DNA of 51,863 nt, taken from NCBI GenBank assembly GCA_003554845.1, contig PWHK01000012.1, positions 1 to 51,863 on the forward strand, written 5' to 3'. Of this stretch, positions 16,971 through 25,624 are shown piece after piece. The notes under the pieces were generated by a model. That model worked only from the letters and a program-made list of their open reading frames with translations, did no database searches and was not told the origin of the DNA. Position numbers and translations under genes: made by a program. The stretch comes from Candidatus Aenigmatarchaeota archaeon. Its GTDB lineage: Archaea; Aenigmatarchaeota; Aenigmatarchaeia; PWEA01. Within the stretch, counting starts at the first letter, position 1. Every line of letters starts with the position of its first letter.

Positions 16971-17924
16971 ATGTCAGGACGTGAAAAAACCGCAAAGACA
17001 CAGAAGATCTGTCCAGAATGTGGTTCAACAAGTTTTGGAGAGAATGAATCAAGAGGTGAACTTGTCTGTTCCGAGTGCGGAGAGGTTATAGAAGAGTCCA
17101 TGATCGACATGACACAGGAATGGCGCGCATTCGACCAGGAACAGAGATCGAACAGGGCCAGGACAGGTGCTCCTCTAACACCAACAAAACACGATAAAGG
17201 CGTAACAACCAAGATAGGTAAGGGTCCAGGAGAACTTTTCAAAGTAAACCCAAGTAAAAGGGCCCAGTATTCAAGACTTAAGAAATGGCAATCGAGAATA
17301 GTAGAATCCAAGAACAGGAACCTTTCATTTGCGCTTTCGGAGCTCAAAAGACTGGTTTCATATCTCGGACTTCCTAACTCGGTACACACGGAGGTAGCAA
17401 TACTATACGAAAAGGCCGTAGACAAGGGCCTTGTGAGGGGACGTTCGATGGAGGCCGTGGTTGCTGCACTGATATATGCAGTAGCAAGACAACACAAGAC
17501 GCCAAGAACTTTGGACGAGATAACAGAGGCATCGGGTGTCGATAGGAGGGAGATAGGAAGGACATACAGGTATGTCTGCAGAGAACTTGGAATAAGAATC
17601 CTTCCGTCGCAGCCAGAGGACTACATACCAAGGTTTTCGACAATGCTTGGTCTTTCGGACAAGGCACAGGCCAGAGCTCTCGATATACTGGAAAAGGCAA
17701 AGAGCCATGAGATAACATCGGGTAAGGGACCCGTTGGGGTGGCTGCAGCAGCACTTTACATAGCTGCAGTTCTTACAGGTCAGAAAAAGACACAGAGAGA
17801 AGTGGCAGATGTAGTAGATGCAACAGAAGTAACCATCAGAAACAGGTACAAGGAGATAGTAGAAACACTAGGTATTGAGGACGAAGTAGAGAAAAAGGTC
17901 AAGGAAGACGACAACAAGAACTAG
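16971..17924 (+). CDS. tfb: Transcription initiation factor B (TFB)
   Basis: TFB binds the TBP-TATA complex and recruits archaeal RNA polymerase. The zinc ribbon is at residues 14-36 (CPECG...CSECGEV, C14, C17, C33, C36). A B-reader/linker follows (DMTQEWRAFDQEQ), then two cyclin folds at about 115-205 and 215-305 with YEKAVDKGLVRGRS and the recognition helix region TQREVADVVDATEVTIRNRYKEI near the end (given in parts). 317 residues is standard. The leader carries a TATA element at 16891-16905 and the upstream spacer has an inverted repeat. Confidence 0.97.
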   Translation: MSGREKTAKTQKICPECGSTSFGENESRGELVCSECGEVIEESMIDMTQEWRAFDQEQRSNRARTGAPLTPTKHDKGVTTKIGKGPGELFKVNPSKRAQYSRLKKWQSRIVESKNRNLSFALSELKRLVSYLGLPNSVHTEVAILYEKAVDKGLVRGRSMEAVVAALIYAVARQHKTPRTLDEITEASGVDRREIGRTYRYVCRELGIRILPSQPEDYIPRFSTMLGLSDKAQARALDILEKAKSHEITSGKGPVGVAAAALYIAAVLTGQKKTQREVADVVDATEVTIRNRYKEIVETLGIEDEVEKKVKEDDNKN

Positions 17925-17963
17925 GTCCTTAAAAAAATCAATTAAAACGTGGGGGTGTCCAAT

Positions 17964-18164
17964 ATGAAAAATCTAAAGGAAGCCGTTAAAGTCAAGAAGC
18001 CAACTGTTGTTAGAGAAGGGGACACTGTGGAAGAGTGTTTCATGTACGAGGGCATGAAGGAGTGTTTCGACAACAGATGTTTCTGGAAGAGAAGGGGAGA
18101 ATGTCCTATAGCAAAGGCCCTAAACGATGAGCCGAATGAAGAAACTGCAGTTGAAGCATGGTAG
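17964..18164 (+). CDS. Small cysteine-rich protein downstream of tfb, 66 aa
   Basis: Unrecognised. The 66-residue protein has four cysteines in its second half, in ECFMYEGMKECFDNRC and GECPIA, a spacing that could hold a zinc ion or a disulfide network. The frame is open to a GTG-like start at 17949, but ATG 17964 follows a GTGGGGGT ribosome site at the right distance, so I use that. It begins 39 bases after tfb on the same strand and may be in the same transcript. The same ACGTGGGGGT string precedes the surface protein gene at 1171. It ends one base before the stop of convergent trm1. Confidence 0.65.
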   Translation: MKNLKEAVKVKKPTVVREGDTVEECFMYEGMKECFDNRCFWKRRGECPIAKALNDEPNEETAVEAW

Positions 18165-19238
18165 CTATTTTATCATTTCAACTACTTTATCGAAGGGGGC
18201 CTCTGTCTTAACTGCAGTGGGTGAGTAAACTGATTTTTTTGTTTTGTATCCACACTCACAAAGCCTCTCTATTATACTTTCAGTTTTCTTCACAGGAATA
18301 GTATGCTTTTTTGCTATGTAGTGGATATCGTGGTGGTAAGGAACTTCCATATCTTCGGTTAAATTGTTCACCATCTCGGACTCTTCGTCAAATCCTCTCT
18401 TTCCACATTCTTCGGCCACGGCCCTACAAAAGTTCTGATTGTTGAGTTTTCCCATGTAAACATTGACAACCTCTGTCTGATTTCCACAATACTTGCAGTT
18501 TTTGTAGAAACCACTGTCTCTCCAACCACAGCTAAAGCAGTGGGATATATATCCAAAGTTTCTGAAGTTTTCCTGTACTTCTTTTCCACCCTTTGCAACC
18601 TTACCAAAAATACGCGCATAGTGTTCTCTGAAGTAGCATATCTTCGGGTAGAATGTCTTCTTGTAGCGACCCAGACTTTCTATCACAGCCGAGACCAAAA
18701 TACGGAGACCAAGTTCCTTGTTGTAACCTGTTTTCATACTTTTTCTACCGTATCTCCGTCTGGAAACACGGGGGTATGTACCGAAAAAGGAGGATGTATC
18801 GGTGGCAGTTACTCCGATGAGACCCCCGCTCCTGATTGAACCTGCAGCTGAATCCAAGAACTCGGCAGGTGATCCAAAGGGATCCAGATCTATAAAGTCA
18901 AAGTCCTCTTCACGCAGAAGAACTGCTGCATCTTTGTTTCTTATCTCTCCACAGAGGCTGTTTTTTCTCATATTGTCATGTATAAGTCTACTTGCCTTCA
19001 AGTTTGCATCGTTCAACCAGACCTCCGAAGCATCGGCCTCCTTTTTGTATCTTATACCCCTAATACCCGAGGCAGAAAGAGCATCACATACTTTCCGAGG
19101 ACCAAAAACAGAAACAACGACCACGGATAAATTCCTATCAAACTCCATCTTTGGATTGTAGAAGACCTCCTTATCATAGGATCTTCCTTCGTGGACTTCT
19201 ATCTCAACGTCTCCTTCCTTGATATTTTCCATACCCAT
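18165..19238 (-). CDS. trm1: tRNA (guanine26-N2)-dimethyltransferase Trm1
   Basis: Trm1 adds one or two methyl groups to N2 of G26 at the junction of the D and anticodon stems. The N-terminal two-thirds is a SAM methyltransferase with NPKMEFDRNLSV, DALSASGIRGIRY (SAM loop) and the catalytic DFIDLDPFGSP. The C-terminal part has a four-cysteine zinc site (CFSCG and CKYCG) and a TIPVKKTESIIERL helix typical of archaeal Trm1. 357 residues is normal. A TATA-like CTTTAAACT lies about 20-25 bases upstream, so ATG 19238 or 19232 is near the transcript start. The stop abuts the convergent small gene. Confidence 0.94.
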   Translation of the reverse strand: MGMENIKEGDVEIEVHEGRSYDKEVFYNPKMEFDRNLSVVVVSVFGPRKVCDALSASGIRGIRYKKEADASEVWLNDANLKASRLIHDNMRKNSLCGEIRNKDAAVLLREEDFDFIDLDPFGSPAEFLDSAAGSIRSGGLIGVTATDTSSFFGTYPRVSRRRYGRKSMKTGYNKELGLRILVSAVIESLGRYKKTFYPKICYFREHYARIFGKVAKGGKEVQENFRNFGYISHCFSCGWRDSGFYKNCKYCGNQTEVVNVYMGKLNNQNFCRAVAEECGKRGFDEESEMVNNLTEDMEVPYHHDIHYIAKKHTIPVKKTESIIERLCECGYKTKKSVYSPTAVKTEAPFDKVVEMIK

Positions 19239-19286
19239 AGATTCGAACCTGGAGTTTAAAGAAGTTTACCGGATAAAGAACATGGT

Positions 19287-19715
19287 TTAAAACTCGGGAT
19301 ATTCTGTTGGCGAGAAACCTGATCTGTACTCCTCCTCTATATCACTGTAGTTGTCTATTACCCCTTTCATCTTCTTTTCTATGCTTTCCCTGTCGACAGA
19401 TTCAACATATATTTCTTCTATATCATAGTCCTTGAATGAATCTTTCTCAATGAAAAGTCCGAGATGATAGGATTCTCCATCTTCAAGTTCCTTGTCTTCA
19501 TCACGTATCTCAAGCGAACAGTCGGAAAGATAGTGGTTACCCAACCTCTCGTATCTCACCTTGAGACCCGGAAGATCCAGTTTTGTTCTACTTGAATTCA
19601 TGACAAGGCTTTCGACTGCATTGAAGAACTCCTTATATAGTGGGTCATTCATCTTAAACCCAAACTTCGGACAGTTACACCCATCAACATCGTCGGTTGT
19701 TTCCTTTCCTTTCAT
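19287..19715 (-). CDS. Hypothetical acidic protein, 142 aa
   Basis: Unrecognised. An acidic soluble protein (many Asp and Glu) with a short CNCPKFG cysteine pair near the N-terminus and an alternating strand/helix pattern in the rest. A TATA-like ATATATAAAATTTAAC lies about 20-30 bases before ATG 19715. It lies between trm1 and serS on the same strand but with its own promoter, so it is likely transcribed alone. The C-terminal half (EEIYVESVDRESIEKKMKG) looks amphipathic. Confidence 0.6.
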   Translation of the reverse strand: MKGKETTDDVDGCNCPKFGFKMNDPLYKEFFNAVESLVMNSSRTKLDLPGLKVRYERLGNHYLSDCSLEIRDEDKELEDGESYHLGLFIEKDSFKDYDIEEIYVESVDRESIEKKMKGVIDNYSDIEEEYRSGFSPTEYPEF

Positions 19716-19829
19716 ACATCGATATTACCAGTTAAATTTTATATATCTTGAAAAACCCCGGAACTAACCAGAATTATCCATTTAGTTGACATAGGTAATT
19801 CTTTTCCATAATTAATTAGGATCGGTCTA

Positions 19830-21104
19830 CTATCCTATGTACTTCTTTCCGTTCATGTATGGTCTTAGGACCTTCGGTACTTTGATGCTTCCATCCTCTC
19901 TTTGATTCTGCTCTATTATTGCTATCATTGTTCTGCTGGTTGCCAGAGCCGTGTTGTTCAGTGTATGAACATATCCCTCGGGTGGCTTGCCTTCACCTTC
20001 CCTGTACTTTATCCCAAGGTTCCTGGCCTGATAGTCCAAACAGTTTGAGTTCGAACCTGTCTCGTGGAAGTTCCCATCGGCCATCCAGCATTCCACATCG
20101 TAAAGCTTGCTAGCCTTGTTGCTTATATCGCCTGTGCAGGCATTTACCACCCTGTAGTACAGTCCCAGCTTCCTGTACAGTTCCTCTGCATTTTCCTGCA
20201 ACTCTTCAAAGTAGTCCCATGAATCACCAGGCTTTCAGAAAACAAACTGCTCGACCTTGTTGAACTGGTGCATACGATACAAACCGCGGGAATACTTTCC
20301 ATGGCCACCACCTTCCCTTCTGAAGCATGGGGAAACAGCACATATTTTAACAGGAAGCTCTTCCTCGAGAAAGGTCTCGTCCTTGAACATTCCTCCGATA
20401 GGATATTCGGATGTAGGTATGAGCCACAGGTCCTTGTCCTTGATCCTGTAGGACTCTTCTCCACTTTTATCAGTGGATCCAAGTATGCCCTCGTATACGT
20501 CCGTTTTCACCATATAAGGTGGTTCAACTATCATATAGCCCTTCTTCTTCAGAAAGTCTAGGGCAAACCGCTGTATTGCCAGATCAAGCTCGACAAGTTC
20601 TCCTTTTAGAAAGTAGAAGTCGGATCCGGCTACCTTGGAGCCTCTTTCCACGTCCAGAAGGTCTTTCTCCTCCAGTATTTCCGTGTGAACTCTGGGTTCA
20701 AAGCCGAACTCCGGTTCCTTGCCCCATTTTCTTATCTCGACGTTGTCCTCTTCATCCTCGCCCTCCGGAACCTCTTCGTCGAGTATATTCGGTATCTTTC
20801 TGAGAAGGACGTCTCTTTCCTCCTTCAGTTCCTCTACACTTTCTTCCAGTTCCTCAAGCTCCTTCTTGACCTCCTGCATCTCGCTTATCTCTTCCTCGGC
20901 GTCCTTTCCCTCCTGTTTCAGTTCGGAAATCTTCTCTGTCTTCTTATTTCTCTTATGCCGTAGATCCTCCATCCTCTGGAGCTTTTCTCTCCATTTTTTG
21001 TCTTTTTCAAGAACTCTATCGACGATGTCCTCGGATCTCCCTCTTCTTCTCTGCGACTCCTTGACCTTCTCAGGATTTTCCCGCAGAAGCTCTACATCTA
21101 ACAT
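19830..21104 (-). CDS. serS: Seryl-tRNA synthetase with an internal in-frame TGA at codon 290
   Basis: Class II synthetase for tRNA-Ser. The N-terminal coiled-coil arm (residues about 30-110) grips the long variable arm of the tRNA; the catalytic domain shows LIPTSEYPI, motif 2 (SPCFRREGGGHGKYSRGLYR, then QFNKVEQFVF) and motif 3 (TLNNTALATSRTM). ATG 21104 has a TATA-like CTTTAAAAAT about 27 bases upstream. The frame is intact for 424 residues except that codon 290 (20235-20237) is TGA, directly after EQFVF and before KPGDSW. Relatives usually have Cys, Ser or Thr there. Both halves are well conserved on either side and no frame change occurs, so it is a one-base change, recoding or a sequence error. 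UGA is a normal stop in other genes here. Confidence 0.9.
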
Positions 21105-21145
21105 AGTTAAAGATTGGTGGTTGTAATTTTTAAAGGTCAAGACGT

Positions 21146-21859
21146 TTATAGGTAGAGCTCCCATCTTTCTGGGACATCTATTTTACCGACAGGAACAAAC
21201 TTATCGATGTTGCTTACCGCATATTTTTTGTGGAAGTAGAAGGATGAAAAACTTGGGTAGTACTCTATAATATGGTTTCTGTCCTTGCACATCTTTTCCA
21301 GGGCATCGATCTCAATCTTACCACCTAGAAAATCTTCTCTTCCAACATCCTTTATGAGCTGAGGACTGAAGTAGTCTGGAACCTTCTCCCATGGAAAAAG
21401 AAGGTATCCCTCGCTTTTATCTCCTCCTCTTCCGGTTCCGTTGTTTATGCTTTCGATCCTCTTCTTTCTGGATGTTCCAGATCCGCCATGGATATCCCAG
21501 TGCTCGTTCATATATTTTTCAAGTTCTTCGTCTATGTAGTCGTAGAAACCACCCGATCCGTCTCTTAGTAGTTTACCGAGCCTTTTTGGAAAGTATGGCA
21601 GTGTCTTCGACGCAAACACTGCTGTATTCGGATCACATCTCCATTTGTTCTTTTTATTGGACTTGACACCTAGTTTTTTTCTTTCTCTTCTCATTTCATC
21701 GGATCCTATTACACTGTGATAACTTCTCTTGAGCTTATCCTCCAGATCTTCGAGGAACCCGATGGAACTGTCGGTCAGATCTCTGAATGAGGCATCGTAT
21801 CCATACTTCTCGTAGAAATACGGCGTTTCCTTGAAAACGTCGAGGCTCATGTTATCCAT
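21146..21859 (-). CDS. Hypothetical protein, 237 aa
   Basis: Unrecognised. A soluble protein with a basic N-terminal third (RRERKKLGVKSNKKNK near residues 58-75) and aromatic-rich C-terminal part (YYPSFSSFYFHKKYAV). No membrane segment or known catalytic motif is visible. GSGTSRKKRIESINNG and GRGGDKSEGY are flexible, basic loops that could contact nucleic acid, but that is speculation. ATG 21859 is the first start; ATG 21850 is possible. It ends 41 bases before serS, which has its own TATA element. Confidence 0.6.
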   Translation of the reverse strand: MDNMSLDVFKETPYFYEKYGYDASFRDLTDSSIGFLEDLEDKLKRSYHSVIGSDEMRRERKKLGVKSNKKNKWRCDPNTAVFASKTLPYFPKRLGKLLRDGSGGFYDYIDEELEKYMNEHWDIHGGSGTSRKKRIESINNGTGRGGDKSEGYLLFPWEKVPDYFSPQLIKDVGREDFLGGKIEIDALEKMCKDRNHIIEYYPSFSSFYFHKKYAVSNIDKFVPVGKIDVPERWELYL

Positions 21860-21953
21860 TAATTATAATGTAGACAAAGAAATATGTATTTTTCCCTGTA
21901 TACAAGATACTTAAGTTTCACAGTTCAGTTTTGACTGTGGTAAAGGAGCGGAT

Positions 21954-22367
21954 GTGAATCTGATGTACTCTGGACTGAATAAAATAAGGGAACCCATGGA
22001 GAAGATCTTGGACGAACTTCAGGACGATGAATTTGTCTCAGAGATAGGTTTAAAGCCTGCTGGACTGCAGGATGAAGTTAGAATAACGGTTGAAAATCTT
22101 GAGGTCTGGGCCGGGGATCATCTCTTTGACGACAGGCCGGAATACTTTGGCATCGAGGAAAGGGATGGTCTTTTTATCAGGGCATATTTTCAGGAGGGCT
22201 TGATAAATGAGGACTACAGCTTTGTTCCTGAACTATACGATGAGTTTCCTGAAAAGTTTGAAGGGGAAAGAGAGGAGTATCTAGAACGGGTTAATCAATA
22301 CAGAGAAAAAAGGAATCTTACTCCTTTTTCGATGGACAGTTCTGGAAAAGTGTTACATAAGGAATGA
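21954..22367 (+). CDS. Hypothetical acidic protein, 137 aa
   Basis: Unrecognised. The protein is acidic, with a helical N-terminal region (GLNKIREPMEKILDELQDD), a strand-rich centre and a charged helical tail. It could be a small single-domain cytoplasmic protein. I take GTG 21954 as start because AAGGAGCGG sits 7 bases upstream; an in-frame ATG at 21963 is the alternative. A TATA-like ACTTAAG lies at about 21909-21915. The next gene on the strand has a separate TATA element and ribosome site, so operon membership is unlikely. Confidence 0.6.
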   Translation: MNLMYSGLNKIREPMEKILDELQDDEFVSEIGLKPAGLQDEVRITVENLEVWAGDHLFDDRPEYFGIEERDGLFIRAYFQEGLINEDYSFVPELYDEFPEKFEGEREEYLERVNQYREKRNLTPFSMDSSGKVLHKE

Positions 22368-22426
22368 TATTACTTTTTTGTAAAAAGTTATTTAAATAGA
22401 AAGGATAAACACCTAAAGGTGAGAAG

Positions 22427-23383
22427 ATGGTTACGCTTGATGATATTCACAAGTTTTCTGTGGAGGAAGGTATAAAGGAGGATCCCAGAGACGAAGAAAA
22501 GATAAAGGAAAACCTCGAGAAGAGAAAGGAGAACTACGAAGAGATGGAAGGAAAGGAAAAGGAACATTACGATAAGGACCGCCTGGAAAACCCCTTCGAC
22601 GATTCCAAAGTAATATATGGAGGAGACAAAGAGGTAGAAAAACTGGCCGTGGGTATAGATATCGAGACACAGGATCTTATACTTATAGATAGGCTCAATG
22701 AAAAGGGTGAGGAAATAGATTCTGCCTTCGGGCACCACCCGGAAGGTAGGGCCCTGGCAAATCTACATAGGGTCATGGGACTGCAGATTGATACACTTGA
22801 ACAGGCTGGAATACCTGTTTCCCAGGCCGAAGGAATTGTTAGGCCCAGGGCAGATGAAGTAAAGAAGGGAGTACATGCCTCCAACCACCCACGAGCTCCA
22901 AGAACAGCAGAGGTTCTGGACATTCCCTTCATGACCCTGCACACAGTATGTGACAACCACGCGTACCAGTTCATGAAAAAATATCTTGAAGAAGAAAACC
23001 CTGAGACACTTGGAGACGTCGTCGACTCCATACTGGAGATACCGGAATACGAATGGTCACTCGACTATGATATAGGACCTGAGATATTTACAGGAAGTAA
23101 GGAAAACAGGACCGGAAATATAGAGGTACTGGGCTTTACAGGAGGCACATCCCTAAAGGATGATCTTATAGACAAGATGGTCGAGTCGGGTATAGACACA
23201 CTGGTCGTTATGCATGCACCAAAAAAACAGATAGAAAAGGCAAAGGAAAAAAACATAAACATAATTTCAGCAGGGCATATGCCATCTGACTCACTCGGTA
23301 TAAATCTCCTGTTGGATAAAATACAGGATAAGTTCGACTTAGAGATATTTGAGCTTTCGGGATTCAGGAGAATAGAAAGGTAG
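22427..23383 (+). CDS. NIF3-like (DUF34) protein
   Basis: The protein resembles the longer archaeal branch of the NIF3/DUF34 family, whose members bind two metal ions and whose role is still debated. Supporting pieces are the SAFGHHPEGRAL block with a histidine pair, VHASNHPRAPRTAEVL, TLHTVCDNHAYQF, a GFTGGTSLKDDL loop, and ISAGHMPSDSLGINLL near the end. These His-rich loops match the order of metal ligands in NIF3 proteins. 318 residues. The first 60 residues are a charged coiled stretch not typical of the core. A TATA-like TTATTTAAATAG and an AAGGTGA ribosome site precede the ATG. The beta-CASP RNase gene follows by 18 bases. Confidence 0.65.
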   Translation: MVTLDDIHKFSVEEGIKEDPRDEEKIKENLEKRKENYEEMEGKEKEHYDKDRLENPFDDSKVIYGGDKEVEKLAVGIDIETQDLILIDRLNEKGEEIDSAFGHHPEGRALANLHRVMGLQIDTLEQAGIPVSQAEGIVRPRADEVKKGVHASNHPRAPRTAEVLDIPFMTLHTVCDNHAYQFMKKYLEEENPETLGDVVDSILEIPEYEWSLDYDIGPEIFTGSKENRTGNIEVLGFTGGTSLKDDLIDKMVESGIDTLVVMHAPKKQIEKAKEKNINIISAGHMPSDSLGINLLLDKIQDKFDLEIFELSGFRRIER

Positions 23384-23401
23384 AATAACATAGGAGCTAT
23401 T

Positions 23402-24673
23402 ATGTCATCTTTAAAATTTTTAGGCGGCTGCAGAGAGGTGGGTAGATCTGCTGTTCTACTGGACACTGGTTCAGAAAAAATACTAATGGACTATGGTATA
23501 AAACTCAGTGATTCCGAAAGCGAAGATGGTATAGGCCGACCGGAAAAGGTAAATCTAAATATAGACGGCGTGCTTCTTACACACTGCCATCTGGACCACT
23601 CGGGCTTCATACCAAATCTGTATAACAGAGGATACAAGGGAAGTGTATACGCAACTGCTACAACCTTTGATCTTGCAAAAACACTCTGGGAGGATTCCAT
23701 AAAGATAGCAAGCATGGAGGGAAGGCAACAAGATTTTGTAGAATCCGATATCAAAAAAATCCAGAGAAATCAAAGGAGAGTTACAGTAGGCCAGACGTTC
23801 CCGATTGTAAACTCCGATGTTTCTATATACGGAGCAGGACATGTTCCAGGAAGCTCTTCCTTTATAGTAGACACCGGCGAGAAGACAGTCATGTACACCG
23901 GAGATATAAACACAAACGACACAAGACTTATGAATGGAGCCGATCCCAACTACCCCGATATAGATGTACTTGTGATGGAAACTACCTACTCTGACATAGA
24001 TCACAGCCCGAGAAAGAAACTCGAGGAAAAATTTGTTAAGAAAATCAAAGAAAGACTTGCAAAGGATGGAGTTGTAATTATACCATCGTTTGCCATAGGC
24101 AGAAGCCAGGAAATATTACTTATACTGAGAAAACATGGAATAAAGGCTCCAGTATATCTGGACGGCATGTCTGTTGAAGCGACAAAGAAAATTCTCAGAT
24201 ATCCTGAATTCTTGAGGTATCCTGATGAACTGAAGAAGGCCTACCATAATGCCAAGACTCCATACAACGACAACGAGAGAAAGAAGGCTCTCGAAGGACC
24301 AAGTGTTATAGTCACAACGGCTGGAATGCTCGGAGGCGGTCCCTTTGCATACTACATAAAAGAAATATACGACGAGGAAAACTGCTCTATACTTATGACG
24401 GGTTACCAGGTCGAAGGAACCGCAGGTAGAAAGCTTCTGGACACAGGAATATACGAACCAGAAAAACAGGGTCTGGATGTAAAATGTTATTACGAAATAT
24501 TTGACTTTTCAGCACATTGTGGAAGAAAGGAACTATTTGACTACGTTGAAAAAATAGATCCAGAAATGGTTATTGCGATGCATGGTGAAAAAGCAGAAGA
24601 GTTTATCGAGGACCTTGAAAAAAGAGGGCAGAAGGCGATAGCTCCTGAAAAGGGAGACACAGTAAGTTTCTGA
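23402..24673 (+). CDS. Beta-CASP metallo-beta-lactamase ribonuclease, archaeal CPSF2/RNase J-like
   Basis: A zinc-dependent RNase related to the cleavage factor CPSF73 and archaeal aCPSF2. Motif 2 is HCHLDH (H61, H63, D65, H66); later GHVPGSSSF, MYTGDIN and METTY follow the metal ligands, and the beta-CASP insert carries IPSFAIGRSQE, TTAGMLGGGPF and FSAHCGRKEL (motifs A-C). It lacks the N-terminal KH domains of aCPSF1, so aCPSF2 is the better name. These enzymes act in RNA 3' end formation and 5'-3' decay. 423 residues is normal. A GGAG site precedes ATG 23402, 18 bases after the NIF3-like gene, so the two are likely co-transcribed. Confidence 0.92.
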   Translation: MSSLKFLGGCREVGRSAVLLDTGSEKILMDYGIKLSDSESEDGIGRPEKVNLNIDGVLLTHCHLDHSGFIPNLYNRGYKGSVYATATTFDLAKTLWEDSIKIASMEGRQQDFVESDIKKIQRNQRRVTVGQTFPIVNSDVSIYGAGHVPGSSSFIVDTGEKTVMYTGDINTNDTRLMNGADPNYPDIDVLVMETTYSDIDHSPRKKLEEKFVKKIKERLAKDGVVIIPSFAIGRSQEILLILRKHGIKAPVYLDGMSVEATKKILRYPEFLRYPDELKKAYHNAKTPYNDNERKKALEGPSVIVTTAGMLGGGPFAYYIKEIYDEENCSILMTGYQVEGTAGRKLLDTGIYEPEKQGLDVKCYYEIFDFSAHCGRKELFDYVEKIDPEMVIAMHGEKAEEFIEDLEKRGQKAIAPEKGDTVSF

Positions 24674-24750
24674 CTGTGGCAAAATATTAATAACTTTTGG
24701 GTCAATAGTATACTTTAGTAGTTGTGGAGTGTGGTTAGATTAAGACCGAA

Positions 24751-24831
24751 GTGAACTATGCGATCAACAGAACGATATTTTCTACTATAGCCTTTGTCTT
24801 CGGATTTCTTTCAACAGGGAGGATGATTTAA
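24751..24831 (+). CDS. Possible 26-aa hydrophobic peptide
   Basis: GTG 24751 opens a 26-codon frame that is mostly hydrophobic (TIFSTIAFVFGFL) and ends TAA at 24829-24831, inside the TATA-like GATTTAAATC that serves the next gene. A TATA-like AGTATACTTTAG lies about 40 bases upstream. It could be a small membrane peptide, but such frames arise by chance. Otherwise the 193-base spacer 24674-24867 shows no gene. Confidence 0.2.
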   Translation: MNYAINRTIFSTIAFVFGFLSTGRMI

Positions 24832-24867
24832 ATCAGAAATAGACTTCACCATGAAATACTTTACGAC

Positions 24868-25599
24868 ATGAAGGAAAGTTTCGTTGAAGAAGGATATAGC
24901 ACTGAAAATTTTTCTGGTGACATCCACGACTTTGTGATGGAACAGCCATATTACTTTCCGAACGGCACAATGCGTGGTGAAATTGATTTCATGGGCTTCG
25001 ACGAAGAAAGGGATAGAGCCATAGCAGTTGAAGTCAAACCACACGACAAACCCGGTCACATAAAACAAGCCTACTACCAACTATGGAAAGACGAGGTTTA
25101 TTTTTCAAATGTATATCCCGACAAAGAAATCATAACCTGCATGAAACTAGGCGATAAACCACTCAAGGAGGTCGTTGCAATGAACGAAGCGGACCTCAGG
25201 AAAGAAATGGTCAGGTACTTCGAAAACAATGGAAGCTTCAACACAATAACTGAAAACAAAAGGTTTTACAGAGAAGACGGTAGTCAGAGGGGTGTAGTTT
25301 CTGTGTTTGCAGAGGATATAGACAACGAAAAGATTGCACTTTGTAACGTTGCAGTCTACGCTAAAGAAAGCCTATGTCAATCTGCAATAGAAAGAGCCAA
25401 AAACGAAGTAGAAAATCTTACTCACAACAATAGATACAGTGGATGGGAAATAAACCCCTACGTCTATGTTAATGGCATTGGAAAAAAGGAAATAGAGATT
25501 GTGGATGAAGACTACGAAGAACCTGAAGTAAACTACAAAGTTATTGAAGATATAATGAACGAAGCTCCGAGATGGGCAATATGGGCCCCCAATATATAG
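24868..25599 (+). CDS. PD-(D/E)XK nuclease-like protein, 243 aa
   Basis: The N-terminal region shows the core of the PD-(D/E)XK nuclease fold: E38 and D40 in RGEIDFMGF, then E55-V-K57 in AIAVEVKPHD, and Q67 in IKQAYYQLW. That strand-strand-helix order with a D, an ExK and a Gln is typical of restriction-enzyme-like nucleases. The second half is acidic with mixed strands and is not recognised. A TATA-like GATTTAAATC lies at 24827-24836. The frame upstream of ATG 24868 is open for 12 codons with plausible sequence but no start. It is the first of three consecutive nuclease-like genes, which could act on foreign DNA or in repair; the role is inferred. Confidence 0.65.
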   Translation: MKESFVEEGYSTENFSGDIHDFVMEQPYYFPNGTMRGEIDFMGFDEERDRAIAVEVKPHDKPGHIKQAYYQLWKDEVYFSNVYPDKEIITCMKLGDKPLKEVVAMNEADLRKEMVRYFENNGSFNTITENKRFYREDGSQRGVVSVFAEDIDNEKIALCNVAVYAKESLCQSAIERAKNEVENLTHNNRYSGWEINPYVYVNGIGKKEIEIVDEDYEEPEVNYKVIEDIMNEAPRWAIWAPNI

Positions 25600-25624
25600 A
25601 CCCGTTGGTAGAAGGGAGGAGGTG

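Noticed and set aside
20201-20203. Separate gene starting at the ATG after the serS internal stop
   Set aside because: The piece begins inside motif 2/3 of the synthetase with no promoter or ribosome site, and the frame is open right up to the TGA; it is the second half of one gene.
20719-21126. A 135-codon plus-strand frame rich in Ser
   Set aside because: It is the antisense of the Glu/Lys-rich coiled-coil arm of serS, where GAA/GAG codons read backward give Ser and Leu; a composition artefact.
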